In this document: positions 36,490-45,563 of the stretch, one piece after another
Layout: the number at the start of each line of letters is the position of its first letter
Numbering within the stretch: position 1 is the stretch's first letter
Source: Anoxynatronum buryatiense
GTDB taxonomy: Bacteria > Bacillota > Clostridia > Peptostreptococcales > Tindalliaceae
NCBI RefSeq assembly: GCF_900182905.1
Contig: NZ_FXUF01000001.1
Coordinates: 248,001 to 312,000, forward strand
Reading direction: 5' to 3'
DNA: 64,000 nucleotides
Notes under the pieces: generated by a model
What the model was told of the DNA's origin: nothing
The model's database searches: none
Seen by the model: the letters and a program-made list of their open reading frames with translations, nothing else
Made by a program: the position numbers and the translations under genes

Positions 36490-38136
36490 TTATGAACCGC
36501 TTTCTGATGACTCGTCAGATGCTGTTTCGTCGGTAGCTTCTTCGCGTTGTGGTATCAAATAAGCTGCTTCAATCCCTCTGAAAATATTAAACTGATTGGG
36601 AGTCAGTTCACCCTTCAGTGAAGTGCGGTGAAGTACAGCATGCTCTTTAAACAGAAGGCTGACATACGGCACCTCCTGTAGTAGATATTGTTGTAATTGC
36701 TGCCAGCGCTCCAGTTTTTGAGCTTCATTGGGCGCCGCAAAAACTGATTCCAGCAGCTGATCAATGATTGCATTCTCGTAGCCAATAAAGTTTCCGGCAG
36801 ACTCCTGAGTGGAATGGAAGGCAAAGGATAAATCCGGCACCATGGAGAAATGCCAGCCAGTCAGCACAAGATCAAACTGCCCGGCAGCCAGCCGTTCTTG
36901 CAGTACTTGCCATGAAACAGTTTCCACTTCAATGGTGATTCCGACTTCTGCCAAAGCTTCAGCCACTGCATTGGCCATCTTTTCCCGCTGTGGATTTCCA
37001 TCATTAGTCAGCAGTGTGAAAATGGCACTCTCCGGCAATTCAACGCTTTCCACTAACCTTCGCGCCTCTGTGACATCATGGGTGTAACGAAGCTCTTCTC
37101 CATGGTAAAGCCATGAAGTGGGAAGCACCGGCACATCTGTGAGGTGTCCGTGTCCAAAATAAATATTTTTCATAATCATGTCCCTGTCGATGGCGTGGGC
37201 CACTGCCTGGCGCAAATTTTGATTTTGCCAGATTTCCTGCCGAAAATTAAACCCGATAAATTCATATTGGGTTGAGGGATAGGAAATACCACTCACAGCC
37301 TCATGATCAGTATATTTGATCCAGTCAACAGTCAATGGCTCCACAAGGTCAATTTCGCCACTTTCAAAAAGGCTGAGTTGTGCCTGATGGTCAGGAACCA
37401 CAATGACATCAATTTCTTCAATATAGGGTTTTCGCCCCCAGTAGCTGGGATAATAATGCAGCTTCATTGAACGCGATGCCTCAAAACTCTCAACCTTGTA
37501 GCGCCCCGTTCCCACAAGCGGAAACTGACTACTGGTGAGGCGATTTCGGTTCTGGCCGGCGAAGAGGTGTTGGGGAAGCACCGGAAAAGCCAATGTTTCC
37601 AGCATATTTGAATAAGGTCTTGTAAATGTGAAACGCACCGTATGATCCCCTGTTTTGCGAACATCTGACACCTGTTGCAGATTGTTGACGTAGAGATTCG
37701 GGTAGGCCAGACTGGCTGCCTGTTCCCGCAGTACCTGGAATGTAAACACTACGTCCTCGGGGCTAAATGGTTCGCCATCATGCCATGTCACATTGCTACG
37801 CAGGTTGAACGTAATGCTCATTCCCTGGTCATCAAGTTCCCAGCTTTCTGCCAGCAATGGTTCCGGTTTCATATGATCATCGAAGGTGATCATACTTTCA
37901 TAGATCAGGTGATACACCTGAAAGAGGGTATCGTTGTCATTCAGCAGCGGATTCATCTGTGTTGGTCTGGTAACCGCAAGTCGTAATGGCGGGCTGTCAG
38001 CCGGATGATAGTCCAGATCTGCGGTTTCCTCCGGAATTTCTTCAGGTATTTCAGCGACGTCAGATTGACAGGCTGTCAGGCCTGCGATTGACAGGAGCAG
38101 CGCCAGTCCAAGACCCAATAGTTGTTTTTGCTTCAC
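36490..38136 (-). CDS. Peptide ABC transporter substrate-binding lipoprotein
   Basis: The 548-residue product is an extracytoplasmic solute-binding protein of family 5 (OppA/DppA type). It has a lipobox LTAC with Cys23, PLLAESWELDDQG and NLRSNVTWHDGEPFSPEDVVFTF, the last two being the family signature. AVAHAIDRDMIM follows near 325. The C-terminus is acidic and Ser-rich. No permease or ATPase genes are adjacent, so it is either an orphan or works with a transporter elsewhere. The ligand is unknown; oligopeptide or nickel-type ligands are both possible in this family. Confidence 0.9.
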   Translation of the reverse strand: MKQKQLLGLGLALLLSIAGLTACQSDVAEIPEEIPEETADLDYHPADSPPLRLAVTRPTQMNPLLNDNDTLFQVYHLIYESMITFDDHMKPEPLLAESWELDDQGMSITFNLRSNVTWHDGEPFSPEDVVFTFQVLREQAASLAYPNLYVNNLQQVSDVRKTGDHTVRFTFTRPYSNMLETLAFPVLPQHLFAGQNRNRLTSSQFPLVGTGRYKVESFEASRSMKLHYYPSYWGRKPYIEEIDVIVVPDHQAQLSLFESGEIDLVEPLTVDWIKYTDHEAVSGISYPSTQYEFIGFNFRQEIWQNQNLRQAVAHAIDRDMIMKNIYFGHGHLTDVPVLPTSWLYHGEELRYTHDVTEARRLVESVELPESAIFTLLTNDGNPQREKMANAVAEALAEVGITIEVETVSWQVLQERLAAGQFDLVLTGWHFSMVPDLSFAFHSTQESAGNFIGYENAIIDQLLESVFAAPNEAQKLERWQQLQQYLLQEVPYVSLLFKEHAVLHRTSLKGELTPNQFNIFRGIEAAYLIPQREEATDETASDESSESGS

Positions 38137-38152
38137 AATAGTTCCCCTTTCA

Positions 38153-38797
38153 TCAGCAGCCGTTATCTTGCTTCTTAGACCCGGTTTTGTTGTTTAGTTG
38201 CATCATCAATTCCTCCCATTGATGGTTGACACCTTTTTGGAGCATGTGTCGGTCACCATTGTTATCAATGAGAATATGGGATCGTTTCCGTTTTTCTGTT
38301 TGAGGCATTTGCGACTGGATGCGCGCACAGGCTTCCCTTTTTGACAGCTTACTGCGCTCCATCAAGCGCCTCACCTGTTTTTCTTCTTCAACGTCTACCA
38401 ACCAAATTTGATCCACCAGTTGGTCTATCCCCGTTTCAAACAACAGCGGCACTTCCAGCACCAGTACTTGTCGTGGGTCATTCTCGCTAAACACCTTGAT
38501 TATGTGAAGAATTTCCCGCCGAATTCGTGGATGAGTGATCTGATTAAGCAGGCGTCTTTTTTCATCATTCGCAAAGACTTCCCTTCCCAATGCTTCTCTG
38601 TTGAGTGTTCCATCTGCCTGAAGTATCATCGTCCCAAAAACTTCCACAATTTCATCGAGTGCTGGTTTTCCCTTTTCCACCACTTGACGGGCCACCTGAT
38701 CTGCATCCACCACCCAAGCCCCTTTTTCTTTTAACATGGCTGCGACAGTGCTTTTGCCGGAGGCGATTCCGCCGGTTAACCCGATGATTATCTTCAT
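38153..38797 (-). CDS. coaE: Dephospho-CoA kinase
   Basis: CoaE carries out the last step of coenzyme A synthesis. The 214-residue product starts MKIIIGLTGGIASGKST (P-loop) and has VVDADQVAR, the LVLEVPLLFETGIDQLVD segment, and the lid MERSKLSKREACARIQSQMP. The start at 38797 has GAGG 8 bases upstream; a 17-residue upstream extension would run into polA and is rejected. It follows polA directly. Confidence 0.95.
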   Translation of the reverse strand: MKIIIGLTGGIASGKSTVAAMLKEKGAWVVDADQVARQVVEKGKPALDEIVEVFGTMILQADGTLNREALGREVFANDEKRRLLNQITHPRIRREILHIIKVFSENDPRQVLVLEVPLLFETGIDQLVDQIWLVDVEEEKQVRRLMERSKLSKREACARIQSQMPQTEKRKRSHILIDNNGDRHMLQKGVNHQWEELMMQLNNKTGSKKQDNGC

Positions 38798-38807
38798 GTG
38801 CGTTACC

Positions 38808-41495
38808 TCATTTCGCATCAAACCAATTTGTTGCCACCGACAGGTCAACCTTCAGAGGAACTGACAGGTCAGCTGCCTCTTCCATCGCCTGGCGAAGCAG
38901 CAGGCTTACCGGTTCCACCTCTTCCGGCGGTGCTTCCACAATCAATTCGTCGTGCACCTGTAAAATGAGTCTCGCCTGATAGTTTCCTTTCTTCAGTTCA
39001 TCTGCAACCCTCACCATGGCAACTTTGATGATATCGGCAGCACTTCCCTGAATGGGAGTGTTCATCGCCATGCGTTCCCCAAAAGAACGAAGATTGAAGT
39101 TCTTTGAATTAATCTCGGGAATATATCGAATGCGGTGCAACAAAGTGGTGACATACCCCTTATCTCTTGCCTGTGTCACCATTTCATCCATATAGGTCTT
39201 AACACTGGCATAACGTTGCAGGTAGTCGTCAATATACAGGCGTGCCTGCTGTCGGCTGATGTTCAGATTGTTGGACAGTCCAAAGTCACTGATGCCGTAA
39301 ATAATGCCAAAATTAACTGCTTTTGCACTGCTGCGCATTTCCCCGGTGACATTTTCTTCCGACACCTGGAAAATTTCTGCGGCGGTACGGGTATGAATGT
39401 CTGCTTCTTCCTTAAAAGCTTTGATAAAACCAGGGTCTCCTGATAAGTGAGCCATAATGCGCAGTTCAATTTGTGAGTAGTCGGCATCGATCAACTGCCA
39501 GCCTTCTCTGGCGACAAAAACGCGTCGCAGCTGTCTTCCCATCTCCGTGCGCACCGGGATATTTTGCAAATTCGGGTCAGCACTGGAAATTCGGCCAGTT
39601 GCGGCAACCGTCTGGTGGAATGTGGAGTGAATGCGTCCGGTGCCGGCATTCACAATGGCCAGCAACCCGTCAATATAGGTGCTTTTTATTTTGGTCATCT
39701 GTCGGTATTCTAAAATCAAGGGAATGATTGCGTGTTCATTCTTCAATTTTTCCAGCACCGCCACATCGGTGGAATATCCGGTTTTGGTTTTCTTTACCGG
39801 CGGCATGTTCAACCGGACAAAAAGCACTTCACCCAGCTGTTTAGTGGAATTCAAGTTAAATTCTGTGCCGGCTGCTTCGTGCACCTGTTTAATCAAATCA
39901 TCAATTCGTTTTGCATAGGTTATCTCAAATTCCTTAAGTAATGCAGCGTCCAGTTCAATGCCTTCTGATTCCATTTCGGCCAACACAAAAGCCAGCGGCA
40001 TTTCCACAGATTCGTAGAGAGACAACATTTCCAGTTCCTGGAGTTGACTTTTTAGTTCAGGTGTAAGGCGATGGATCAATGCTGTTCGCTGTACCAGATA
40101 AGCCACCATAGCTTCCATGTCCAGCTCTGTCTGTTTTTTTCGTTTAAGTCCGGTTCCCCACAGTTCCTTGGCTGTCACCACTTTTTGTCCATCATAGTGA
40201 AGCGCCAGTGCTTCCAGATCATACGAAGCCTTGGAGGGGTTGATCAGATAGTCGGCGATCATCACATCAAAGGGAGCCCCATTGAAGGGTATATGAACAG
40301 TTCTCCAAGCCCTTTTTTCCAATTTTAAATCATGTACTTTTTTCAGAATTGATGGGTCTCCCAGCCACTTTTCAATCCACTCCCTTGCCAGTGCCATGTA
40401 TTTGCCGTTGCGGCAATCCAGCCACCAACCGGTATTGCCATCAATAGTAACGGCCGCTGCCACCGGTGACGGCCACCCTTCTGCATTGGTGTCTGTCAGG
40501 GTGTGCCATGTAATTTCCTGGTGCTGCTGCACCTGTCGATCAAGTTCCTGTAGTGCCTCTATTGTGGTCATTTCCGGCCACAGATGCTTGTCAGCAGTCT
40601 TTTCGCTTTTGAAGTCCGCCGGTGCTGAAATACGCTCCAGAAGACTGTTAAATTCGAAGCGTCGAAAGAGTGCGGCAACTTCGGGATTCGACAATTCGCC
40701 AAGCTTCAGCTCATCCATTTTCACTTCAATGGGTATGTTGGTAATAATCGTTGCCAATTTTTTGCTGAGAACAGCTTCTTGCCGATGGCCATCGACTTTT
40801 TCCCTCAATTTTTTATTGGAGATTGTTTCCGCTTGCTCCAAGAGATTTTCGATGGTACCAAATTCCTGTAACAGTTTGGTCGCCGTCTTTGGTCCAACCC
40901 CGGGTATGCCGGGAATATTGTCGGAGCTGTCACCCATCAGACCTTTCAGGTCGATAAACCGTTCCACCGGAATGCCATATTCCTCTGTGAATCTGCCAGG
41001 ATCGTAAACATCCATTTGAGTGATCCCTTTTTTGGTGATCATCACCTGTGTTTGCTCTGTCACTAATTGAAGCACATCCCGGTCACCAGAAACGATGGCC
41101 ACTGTCATCCCGTCACTTTCCGCCATTCTGGCCAGCGTTCCTATGAGATCATCTGCTTCAAAACCCTCCATCTGAATGCGATAAAGTCCCATGGCATCCA
41201 GTATTTCTTTCAGTGGTTCAATTTGTTCTGCCAGCTCCATGGGCATTTTTTTACGACCGGCTTTGTAATCAGTATACGTATCATGTCGAAATGTGGGTGC
41301 TTTCAAATCAAATGCAACTGCTGCATGATCAGGTTTCACTTCTTCAAGGGCTTTAAAAAGCATCGTTAAAAAACCATAGATGGCATTGGTATGTTCACCA
41401 TCACGGTTGGTTAAGGGAGGCAGTGCATAAAATGCCCGGTTTAGCAGGCTGTTACCGTCAATAATCAATAACTTGCGCTGGATTTGCTCCGGCAT
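38808..41495 (-). CDS. polA: DNA polymerase I
   Basis: The 895-residue Pol I has the 5'-3' exonuclease domain (1-290, with GDRDVLQLV and GLMGDSSDNIPGIPGVGPKTA). A 3'-5' exonuclease-like domain (about 300-470) lacks the catalytic DxE motif (the segment reads WHTLTDTNAEGW), so proofreading is probably lost as in B. subtilis and Taq. The polymerase domain has DADYSQIELR, INFGIIYG-like KAVNFGIIYG and QVHDELIVE. The start MPEQIQ at 41495 has AAAGGA 8 bases upstream. polA-coaE is a frequent pair. Confidence 0.97.
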   Translation of the reverse strand: MPEQIQRKLLIIDGNSLLNRAFYALPPLTNRDGEHTNAIYGFLTMLFKALEEVKPDHAAVAFDLKAPTFRHDTYTDYKAGRKKMPMELAEQIEPLKEILDAMGLYRIQMEGFEADDLIGTLARMAESDGMTVAIVSGDRDVLQLVTEQTQVMITKKGITQMDVYDPGRFTEEYGIPVERFIDLKGLMGDSSDNIPGIPGVGPKTATKLLQEFGTIENLLEQAETISNKKLREKVDGHRQEAVLSKKLATIITNIPIEVKMDELKLGELSNPEVAALFRRFEFNSLLERISAPADFKSEKTADKHLWPEMTTIEALQELDRQVQQHQEITWHTLTDTNAEGWPSPVAAAVTIDGNTGWWLDCRNGKYMALAREWIEKWLGDPSILKKVHDLKLEKRAWRTVHIPFNGAPFDVMIADYLINPSKASYDLEALALHYDGQKVVTAKELWGTGLKRKKQTELDMEAMVAYLVQRTALIHRLTPELKSQLQELEMLSLYESVEMPLAFVLAEMESEGIELDAALLKEFEITYAKRIDDLIKQVHEAAGTEFNLNSTKQLGEVLFVRLNMPPVKKTKTGYSTDVAVLEKLKNEHAIIPLILEYRQMTKIKSTYIDGLLAIVNAGTGRIHSTFHQTVAATGRISSADPNLQNIPVRTEMGRQLRRVFVAREGWQLIDADYSQIELRIMAHLSGDPGFIKAFKEEADIHTRTAAEIFQVSEENVTGEMRSSAKAVNFGIIYGISDFGLSNNLNISRQQARLYIDDYLQRYASVKTYMDEMVTQARDKGYVTTLLHRIRYIPEINSKNFNLRSFGERMAMNTPIQGSAADIIKVAMVRVADELKKGNYQARLILQVHDELIVEAPPEEVEPVSLLLRQAMEEAADLSVPLKVDLSVATNWFDAK

Positions 41496-41596
41496 GATAA
41501 CCATCCTTTCGTGAAGACTCTTTGTCATTGTACCATTTTGATGGGTTGCCGTAAATGAGTGCCAGTCCTAAAAGAAACACATCCTAAAGAATCTCC

Positions 41597-41625
41597 TTGA
41601 CTTTCCGCCTCAGTTTTGGTATTAT
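41597..41625 (+). promoter_or_regulatory. Promoter for tRNA-Leu(CAA)
   Basis: The -35 is TTGACT (41597-41602), the spacer is 17 bases, and the -10 is TATTAT (41620-41625). The tRNA begins 14 bases downstream of the -10. Confidence 0.78.
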
Positions 41626-41639
41626 TTTCTTCGTACCAC

Positions 41640-41726
41640 GCCGCGGTGGCGGAACTGGCAGACGCAGCAGACTCAAAATCTGCCGATGGCAACATCGTGG
41701 GGGTTCGATTCCCTTCCGCGGCACCA
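41640..41726 (+). tRNA. tRNA-Leu (anticodon CAA), CCA encoded
   Basis: Acceptor GCCGCGG/CCGCGGC-A-CCA, a D arm with AACTGGCAGACGC, and anticodon loop CTCAAAA (anticodon CAA, reads UUG) are followed by a type II variable arm and T arm GGGTTCGATTCCC. It has its own promoter and a terminator 12 bases after the CCA. Confidence 0.96.
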
Positions 41727-41737
41727 TATATGTCTTG

Positions 41738-41764
41738 AACTTCCAGAGAACCTGGAAGTTTTTT
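41738..41764 (+). terminator. Terminator of tRNA-Leu(CAA)
   Basis: A 9-bp perfect stem AACTTCCAG/CTGGAAGTT with a 5-base loop is followed by a T tract. Confidence 0.9.
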
Positions 41765-41826
41765 CATGTGAAAATATGCCTTCAGTTCCACCGAGAGGCA
41801 AAAATACGTTGTCTACAAAGTGCAAT

Positions 41827-41862
41827 AAGGTAAAGCCTCCCGGCAATGGGCTGCTTTACCTT
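41827..41862 (-). terminator. Hairpin terminator after degU
   Basis: A 10-bp stem AAGGTAAAGC/GCTTTACCTT with an inner CCC/GGG pair lies 34 bases past the degU stop. The U tract is short, so efficiency is uncertain. Confidence 0.6.
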
Positions 41863-41895
41863 AATCTGACAATTCCGGTCATCGTATGTAAGATA

Positions 41896-42555
41896 TCAGA
41901 TACTCTTAATCTTGTTGCGATAAGCGTAAATGGCCGCCTGTGTTCGGTCATTCACTTTAATCTTCTTAAAAATATTCGATACGTGATTTTTGACTGTCTT
42001 TTCGCTGATAAAAAGGGTGTTGGCTATTTCTCTGTTATTGAGGCCATCGGCGATGAGAGTGAGAATTTCATATTCCCGTTTGGTTAACTGAGCTTTCTGT
42101 GTTTCCTGGCCGTTTCCTTCAACATGCCGAATCATATTCAACTGGCTGGCTTCACCTTCTGCCATTGTTGGATACACATAAGAAACACCATTGTAAACTT
42201 CTCTGATGCCATGGATCAGCACATCACTTTCCGCATCCTTTACAATATAACCATTGGCACCCAGGTTAAATGTTTCAAAAAGGTATTCAATCTCTTCATG
42301 AAAGGTAAGAATGATCACTTTCGTGTTTTGATCCATATCTTTCAGTTTTCGTAACGCCTTAATGCCATTCATGTTGGGCATATTGATATCAAGAAGGGTG
42401 ACGTCAGGATGCAGTTCCTTCACCTTTTGAAGACACTCTTCACCATCTCTGGCTTCTCCCACCACTTCGATATCGGGTTCAAGGGAAAGGATCTGACTCA
42501 ATCCCTGGCGAACCAGAGAGTGATCGTCAACAATGAGCAGTCTGATTTTATCCAT
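41896..42555 (-). CDS. degU: LuxR-family response regulator, DegU-like
   Basis: The 219-residue regulator has a receiver domain with Asp10/Asp11, phospho-acceptor Asp56 (TLLDINMP) and Lys in VIILTFHEE-type context. Its C-terminal LuxR helix-turn-helix has LTKREYEILTLIADGLNNRE and SEKTVKNHVSNIFKKI. It is paired with the DegS-like kinase one base upstream. DegU controls exoenzymes, motility and competence in Bacilli; its targets here are unknown. Confidence 0.9.
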   Translation of the reverse strand: MDKIRLLIVDDHSLVRQGLSQILSLEPDIEVVGEARDGEECLQKVKELHPDVTLLDINMPNMNGIKALRKLKDMDQNTKVIILTFHEEIEYLFETFNLGANGYIVKDAESDVLIHGIREVYNGVSYVYPTMAEGEASQLNMIRHVEGNGQETQKAQLTKREYEILTLIADGLNNREIANTLFISEKTVKNHVSNIFKKIKVNDRTQAAIYAYRNKIKSI

Positions 42556-42556
42556 A

Positions 42557-43714
42557 TTATACCTCCTGAAGTTGAAGTGGCAGAGTGACCGTCAGAATGG
42601 TTCCCCGCCCATGTGTTGAGTCAATTTTTAGGTTGCCGTTGAGCAACTCCACCCGCTCTTTCATGTTCATAATACCGAACCCGCTTTCCTGGCTGGCCCT
42701 TACCCTGTTCAGATCAAAACCCCGCCCGTTATCCCGAACCATTAACACCACCTGCTCACTTTCCTTCTTCAGCATAACTGTGCAGGCAGTGGCTTTGGCG
42801 TGTTTATTCACATTGTTTAACGCTTCTTGAACAACTCTAAAAAGAGCCAGCTTTTGAATGGTGTCTTCCAACTGAAGCTCTCCAAAAACTTCGAAGGCAA
42901 TTTTCAGACCGGAATCTGTTTCGAAATCTTCAATGTAGCGGCGCAGTGTCGGCTCCAGACCCAGATCATCGATAGCCATCGGTCGAAGGTTATAAATGAT
43001 CTTGCGGATTTCTTTGGTGCTTTGACGAACAATTTGCTTCAATGAAGCTGTTTCTTCCCGCGCTCTTTTCATGTCGATGTTCATCAGCTTCTCGCACAAA
43101 TCTATTTTCAGAAGAATGTTGGAAAATGTTTGGGCAGGCCCGTCGTGAATCTCTCTGGAAACCCTCCTGCGTTCTTCTTCCTGCACCTGGATGATTTTTC
43201 TCCCCAAGAGCTGCCGTTGTTCCAAGTCTGTAATGGTGTTGCTGAAATCTTCCATATTGCCTTCCAGGAACTCCAGCGCAACACTGAATTTGGTAGTGAG
43301 TCTTTCTGCCCGCTCCAGAGTTGCCCGGGCATTGCGGATATGCATCTCAACATCTTTTCGTTCTCTGGCCAGTTCTTCCTCTTCCTGTCGTTTGATGATC
43401 AGCTGAATTTGAAGATCATTGGCCTGTTCATAGGCATTTCGAATCATTTCTTCACTGTGACGGGAAAAATCCCGACTGACATCCACCAGCACCCGCCGAC
43501 TTCTTTTCTCCTTGCGTTCCAATACCTCGACTTCATCAATGACCACTTTCACTTTTTCATTTATGTGGTTTAGTTTGTCTTCCAGGCGGGAACACTCTTT
43601 GTTAAGAGTATCAGTCATTTCAAAAATTTCTTCTTTGCTTTCTTCAATGGCTGTAAAAATGCGGCTGAGCACCTGGTTCATTTTTTCTGCATTATTAACA
43701 TATTCCTGTGCCAT
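42557..43714 (-). CDS. degS: Cytoplasmic sensor histidine kinase, DegS-like
   Basis: The 385-residue kinase has no membrane segment. Residues 1-165 form a long coiled coil as in DegS, followed by a HisKA_3 domain with phospho-acceptor His190 (RRRVSREIHDGPAQ). An HATPase domain contains VRDNGRGFD and GFGIMNMKERVELL. The start at 43714 has GGGAGG 9 bases upstream; a 16-residue extension is unsupported. It is coupled to degU. Confidence 0.9.
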   Translation of the reverse strand: MAQEYVNNAEKMNQVLSRIFTAIEESKEEIFEMTDTLNKECSRLEDKLNHINEKVKVVIDEVEVLERKEKRSRRVLVDVSRDFSRHSEEMIRNAYEQANDLQIQLIIKRQEEEELARERKDVEMHIRNARATLERAERLTTKFSVALEFLEGNMEDFSNTITDLEQRQLLGRKIIQVQEEERRRVSREIHDGPAQTFSNILLKIDLCEKLMNIDMKRAREETASLKQIVRQSTKEIRKIIYNLRPMAIDDLGLEPTLRRYIEDFETDSGLKIAFEVFGELQLEDTIQKLALFRVVQEALNNVNKHAKATACTVMLKKESEQVVLMVRDNGRGFDLNRVRASQESGFGIMNMKERVELLNGNLKIDSTHGRGTILTVTLPLQLQEV

Positions 43715-43761
43715 CTTTCGTGCCCTCCCGCTTGGCAATGCCTGCACCGGCAAACACCACA

Positions 43762-43932
43762 TTAATCAGTCCATTCAATTTTATCCAGCTGTCCTCTGAA
43801 AGACTGGCGAAAAGCTTTCAGGTATTCTTGCCTCAGTTCCTGTTGCTCAATGGTTTCCGCTTCAGTCAATCCCACCGTCTTCTTTTTTTGAGCTAATTGA
43901 TTGATTCGTTCAATTTTCTGTTCATCAAGCAC
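43762..43932 (-). CDS. DUF896 (YnzC-like) small protein
   Basis: The 56-residue product, read from GTG at 43932, shows the DUF896 pattern: KIERINQLAQKKK, GLTEAE, EQQELRQEYLKAFR and a final IEWTD. AAGGAG is 8 bases before the GTG, while a 15-residue upstream extension has no such site. Family members are small helical proteins, partly SOS-linked in Bacilli, of unclear function. It is probably the first gene of a short unit with degS-degU. Confidence 0.85.
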   Translation of the reverse strand: MLDEQKIERINQLAQKKKTVGLTEAETIEQQELRQEYLKAFRQSFRGQLDKIEWTD

Positions 43933-44054
43933 GTAAGTCGCTCCTTTTCTTCCTCGTTCATTTCTAACAACCATCATACCATAAAGGTACCAAATTGAAT
44001 CACACGGTCCTAATTTTTGTCAAAATATGTGGCTGTGGTTCTATCTTTAGGCCA

Positions 44055-45455
44055 TCAGCCTGCCAAAGATGCCAGGGCAGCTGCATACAGACTGGTCATT
44101 CTCAGAAGGTCATCCACTTTCATAAACTCATTTTTTTGATGTGCCAACTCTTCCTGTCCGGGAAACAACGGCCCAAAAGCAACACCATTTTCAAGCGCCC
44201 TGGCATATGTCCCGCCACCAATGGTGAAGGGCTCGCTGGTCAGATCCCCTGTGGCCTCGCGGTATACCTGCATGAGTTTCTGCACCAACTCATCTTCTTT
44301 TGGTACGTATAGCGGTTTCACATCTTCATGCATGATCAGTTCAATATTGTTCCGTTTCAAAATTGGTGCCATACCCTTCAGCACTTGTTCTCCTTCAATT
44401 GTGATGGGATAACGCGTGTTGACTGTCCATTCGATTTCATGTTGGTCACCCTTCACTTGTCCAACGTTAAACACCAGTTTTCCCGATATTTCATCTTCAT
44501 AGCCGCACCCCATGGCCTTACCGTTGACTTCAAGACCAATATGATGATTATAAAAACCAATTAAGCGGCTGACATCTTCACTCAAGCCCGGACACTCTGC
44601 CAAAAACAATAATAGATGTGAAATGGCATTTTTCCCTTTTTCAGGGGTACTGCCATGGGCAGAAACACCCGGTGCTATGATGATCACTTTTTCCTGAAGA
44701 TCCTCCATGATTAACTCAAATCCGGTTCTTCGATTAAAAGAAAGAAGTGACTCACTCATGGCTGACTTCAGATTTTCCGCTGCCGCCAACTTCACACAGC
44801 AACTGTCAGGCACCATGTTGGGGGCATTGCCGCCTTTTATTTCTTCAATAACAACATCTGCATCATCCTGCTTCCACCGACCCTTAAGATCGAAAATCTG
44901 AATGCCTTTTTCTCCATGAATCAATGGAAACTCTGCATCGGGAGAAAAACCTGTTTTGGGCCTTGGATAATGCTTAAAGTAAACCTCCAGGTCCTTCCAC
45001 CCGGATTCTTCGTCCGTTCCAAAAATCAACCGGATTTTTTTTTGCAGTGGCAATCCTGAATCTGCCAGTATTTTCATGGCATAGAGGGACGCAACGGCAG
45101 GCCCCTTATCATCAATGATACCTCGTCCATATATCTTGCCATCATGAATTTCCCCGCCATAGGGAGGATACTCCCACCCGGTTCCTTCAGGTACCACGTC
45201 GAGATGAACCAGTACTGCAACAATTTCATCTCCTGTTCCCAGATCAGCATGGCCTGCATATCCGTCCACATTTACAGTTTCAAATCCCAGTTCCCGCGCT
45301 AACTGTAACATGTACACCAGCGCCTGATTAACGCCTTCTCCGAATGGCATTCCGGGCAGCGGTTCACTTTCCACACTTTTAATACGTACCAGTTGCTGTG
45401 AATGGCGGATGATTGACTCTCTGTACTTGTTCGTTAGTTCCATGTATTGCTTCAT
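44055..45455 (-). CDS. pepV: Dipeptidase PepV (M20 family)
   Basis: The 466-residue zinc peptidase cleaves dipeptides, possibly with D-residues. Metal and catalytic motifs are VAVLVHLDVVPEGTGW, YGRGIIDDKGP and FGTDEESGWKDL. A lid domain lies between about 190 and 380, and the C-terminal EPFTIGGGTYARALEN is typical of PepV. It is divergent from the M23 peptidase gene about 110 bases away. Confidence 0.92.
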   Translation of the reverse strand: MKQYMELTNKYRESIIRHSQQLVRIKSVESEPLPGMPFGEGVNQALVYMLQLARELGFETVNVDGYAGHADLGTGDEIVAVLVHLDVVPEGTGWEYPPYGGEIHDGKIYGRGIIDDKGPAVASLYAMKILADSGLPLQKKIRLIFGTDEESGWKDLEVYFKHYPRPKTGFSPDAEFPLIHGEKGIQIFDLKGRWKQDDADVVIEEIKGGNAPNMVPDSCCVKLAAAENLKSAMSESLLSFNRRTGFELIMEDLQEKVIIIAPGVSAHGSTPEKGKNAISHLLLFLAECPGLSEDVSRLIGFYNHHIGLEVNGKAMGCGYEDEISGKLVFNVGQVKGDQHEIEWTVNTRYPITIEGEQVLKGMAPILKRNNIELIMHEDVKPLYVPKEDELVQKLMQVYREATGDLTSEPFTIGGGTYARALENGVAFGPLFPGQEELAHQKNEFMKVDDLLRMTSLYAAALASLAG

Positions 45456-45513
45456 GTCATCACTCCCTCTTGAACTTTGCCTGCTTTTTTTGCCTTTGTC
45501 GGCAGAAGCAGGT

Positions 45514-45541
45514 TTGCATCTTTTGCTTTTTCCGTTATAAT
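45514..45541 (+). promoter_or_regulatory. Promoter for the M23 peptidase-bactofilin pair
   Basis: The -35 is TTGCAT (45514-45519), the spacer is 16 bases, and the -10 is a perfect TATAAT (45536-45541). The predicted start is only a few bases before the ribosome binding site, so the leader is very short. Confidence 0.6.
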
Positions 45542-45563
45542 GATTATCGTAAGGAGGGTTGTT

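Noticed and set aside
41525-41791. Minus-strand open frame of 88 codons across tRNA-Leu(CAA)
   Set aside because: The frame is antisense to a clear tRNA gene, and its core (GNRTPTMLPSADFESAASAS) is the well-known artefact of translating a tRNA-Leu backwards.
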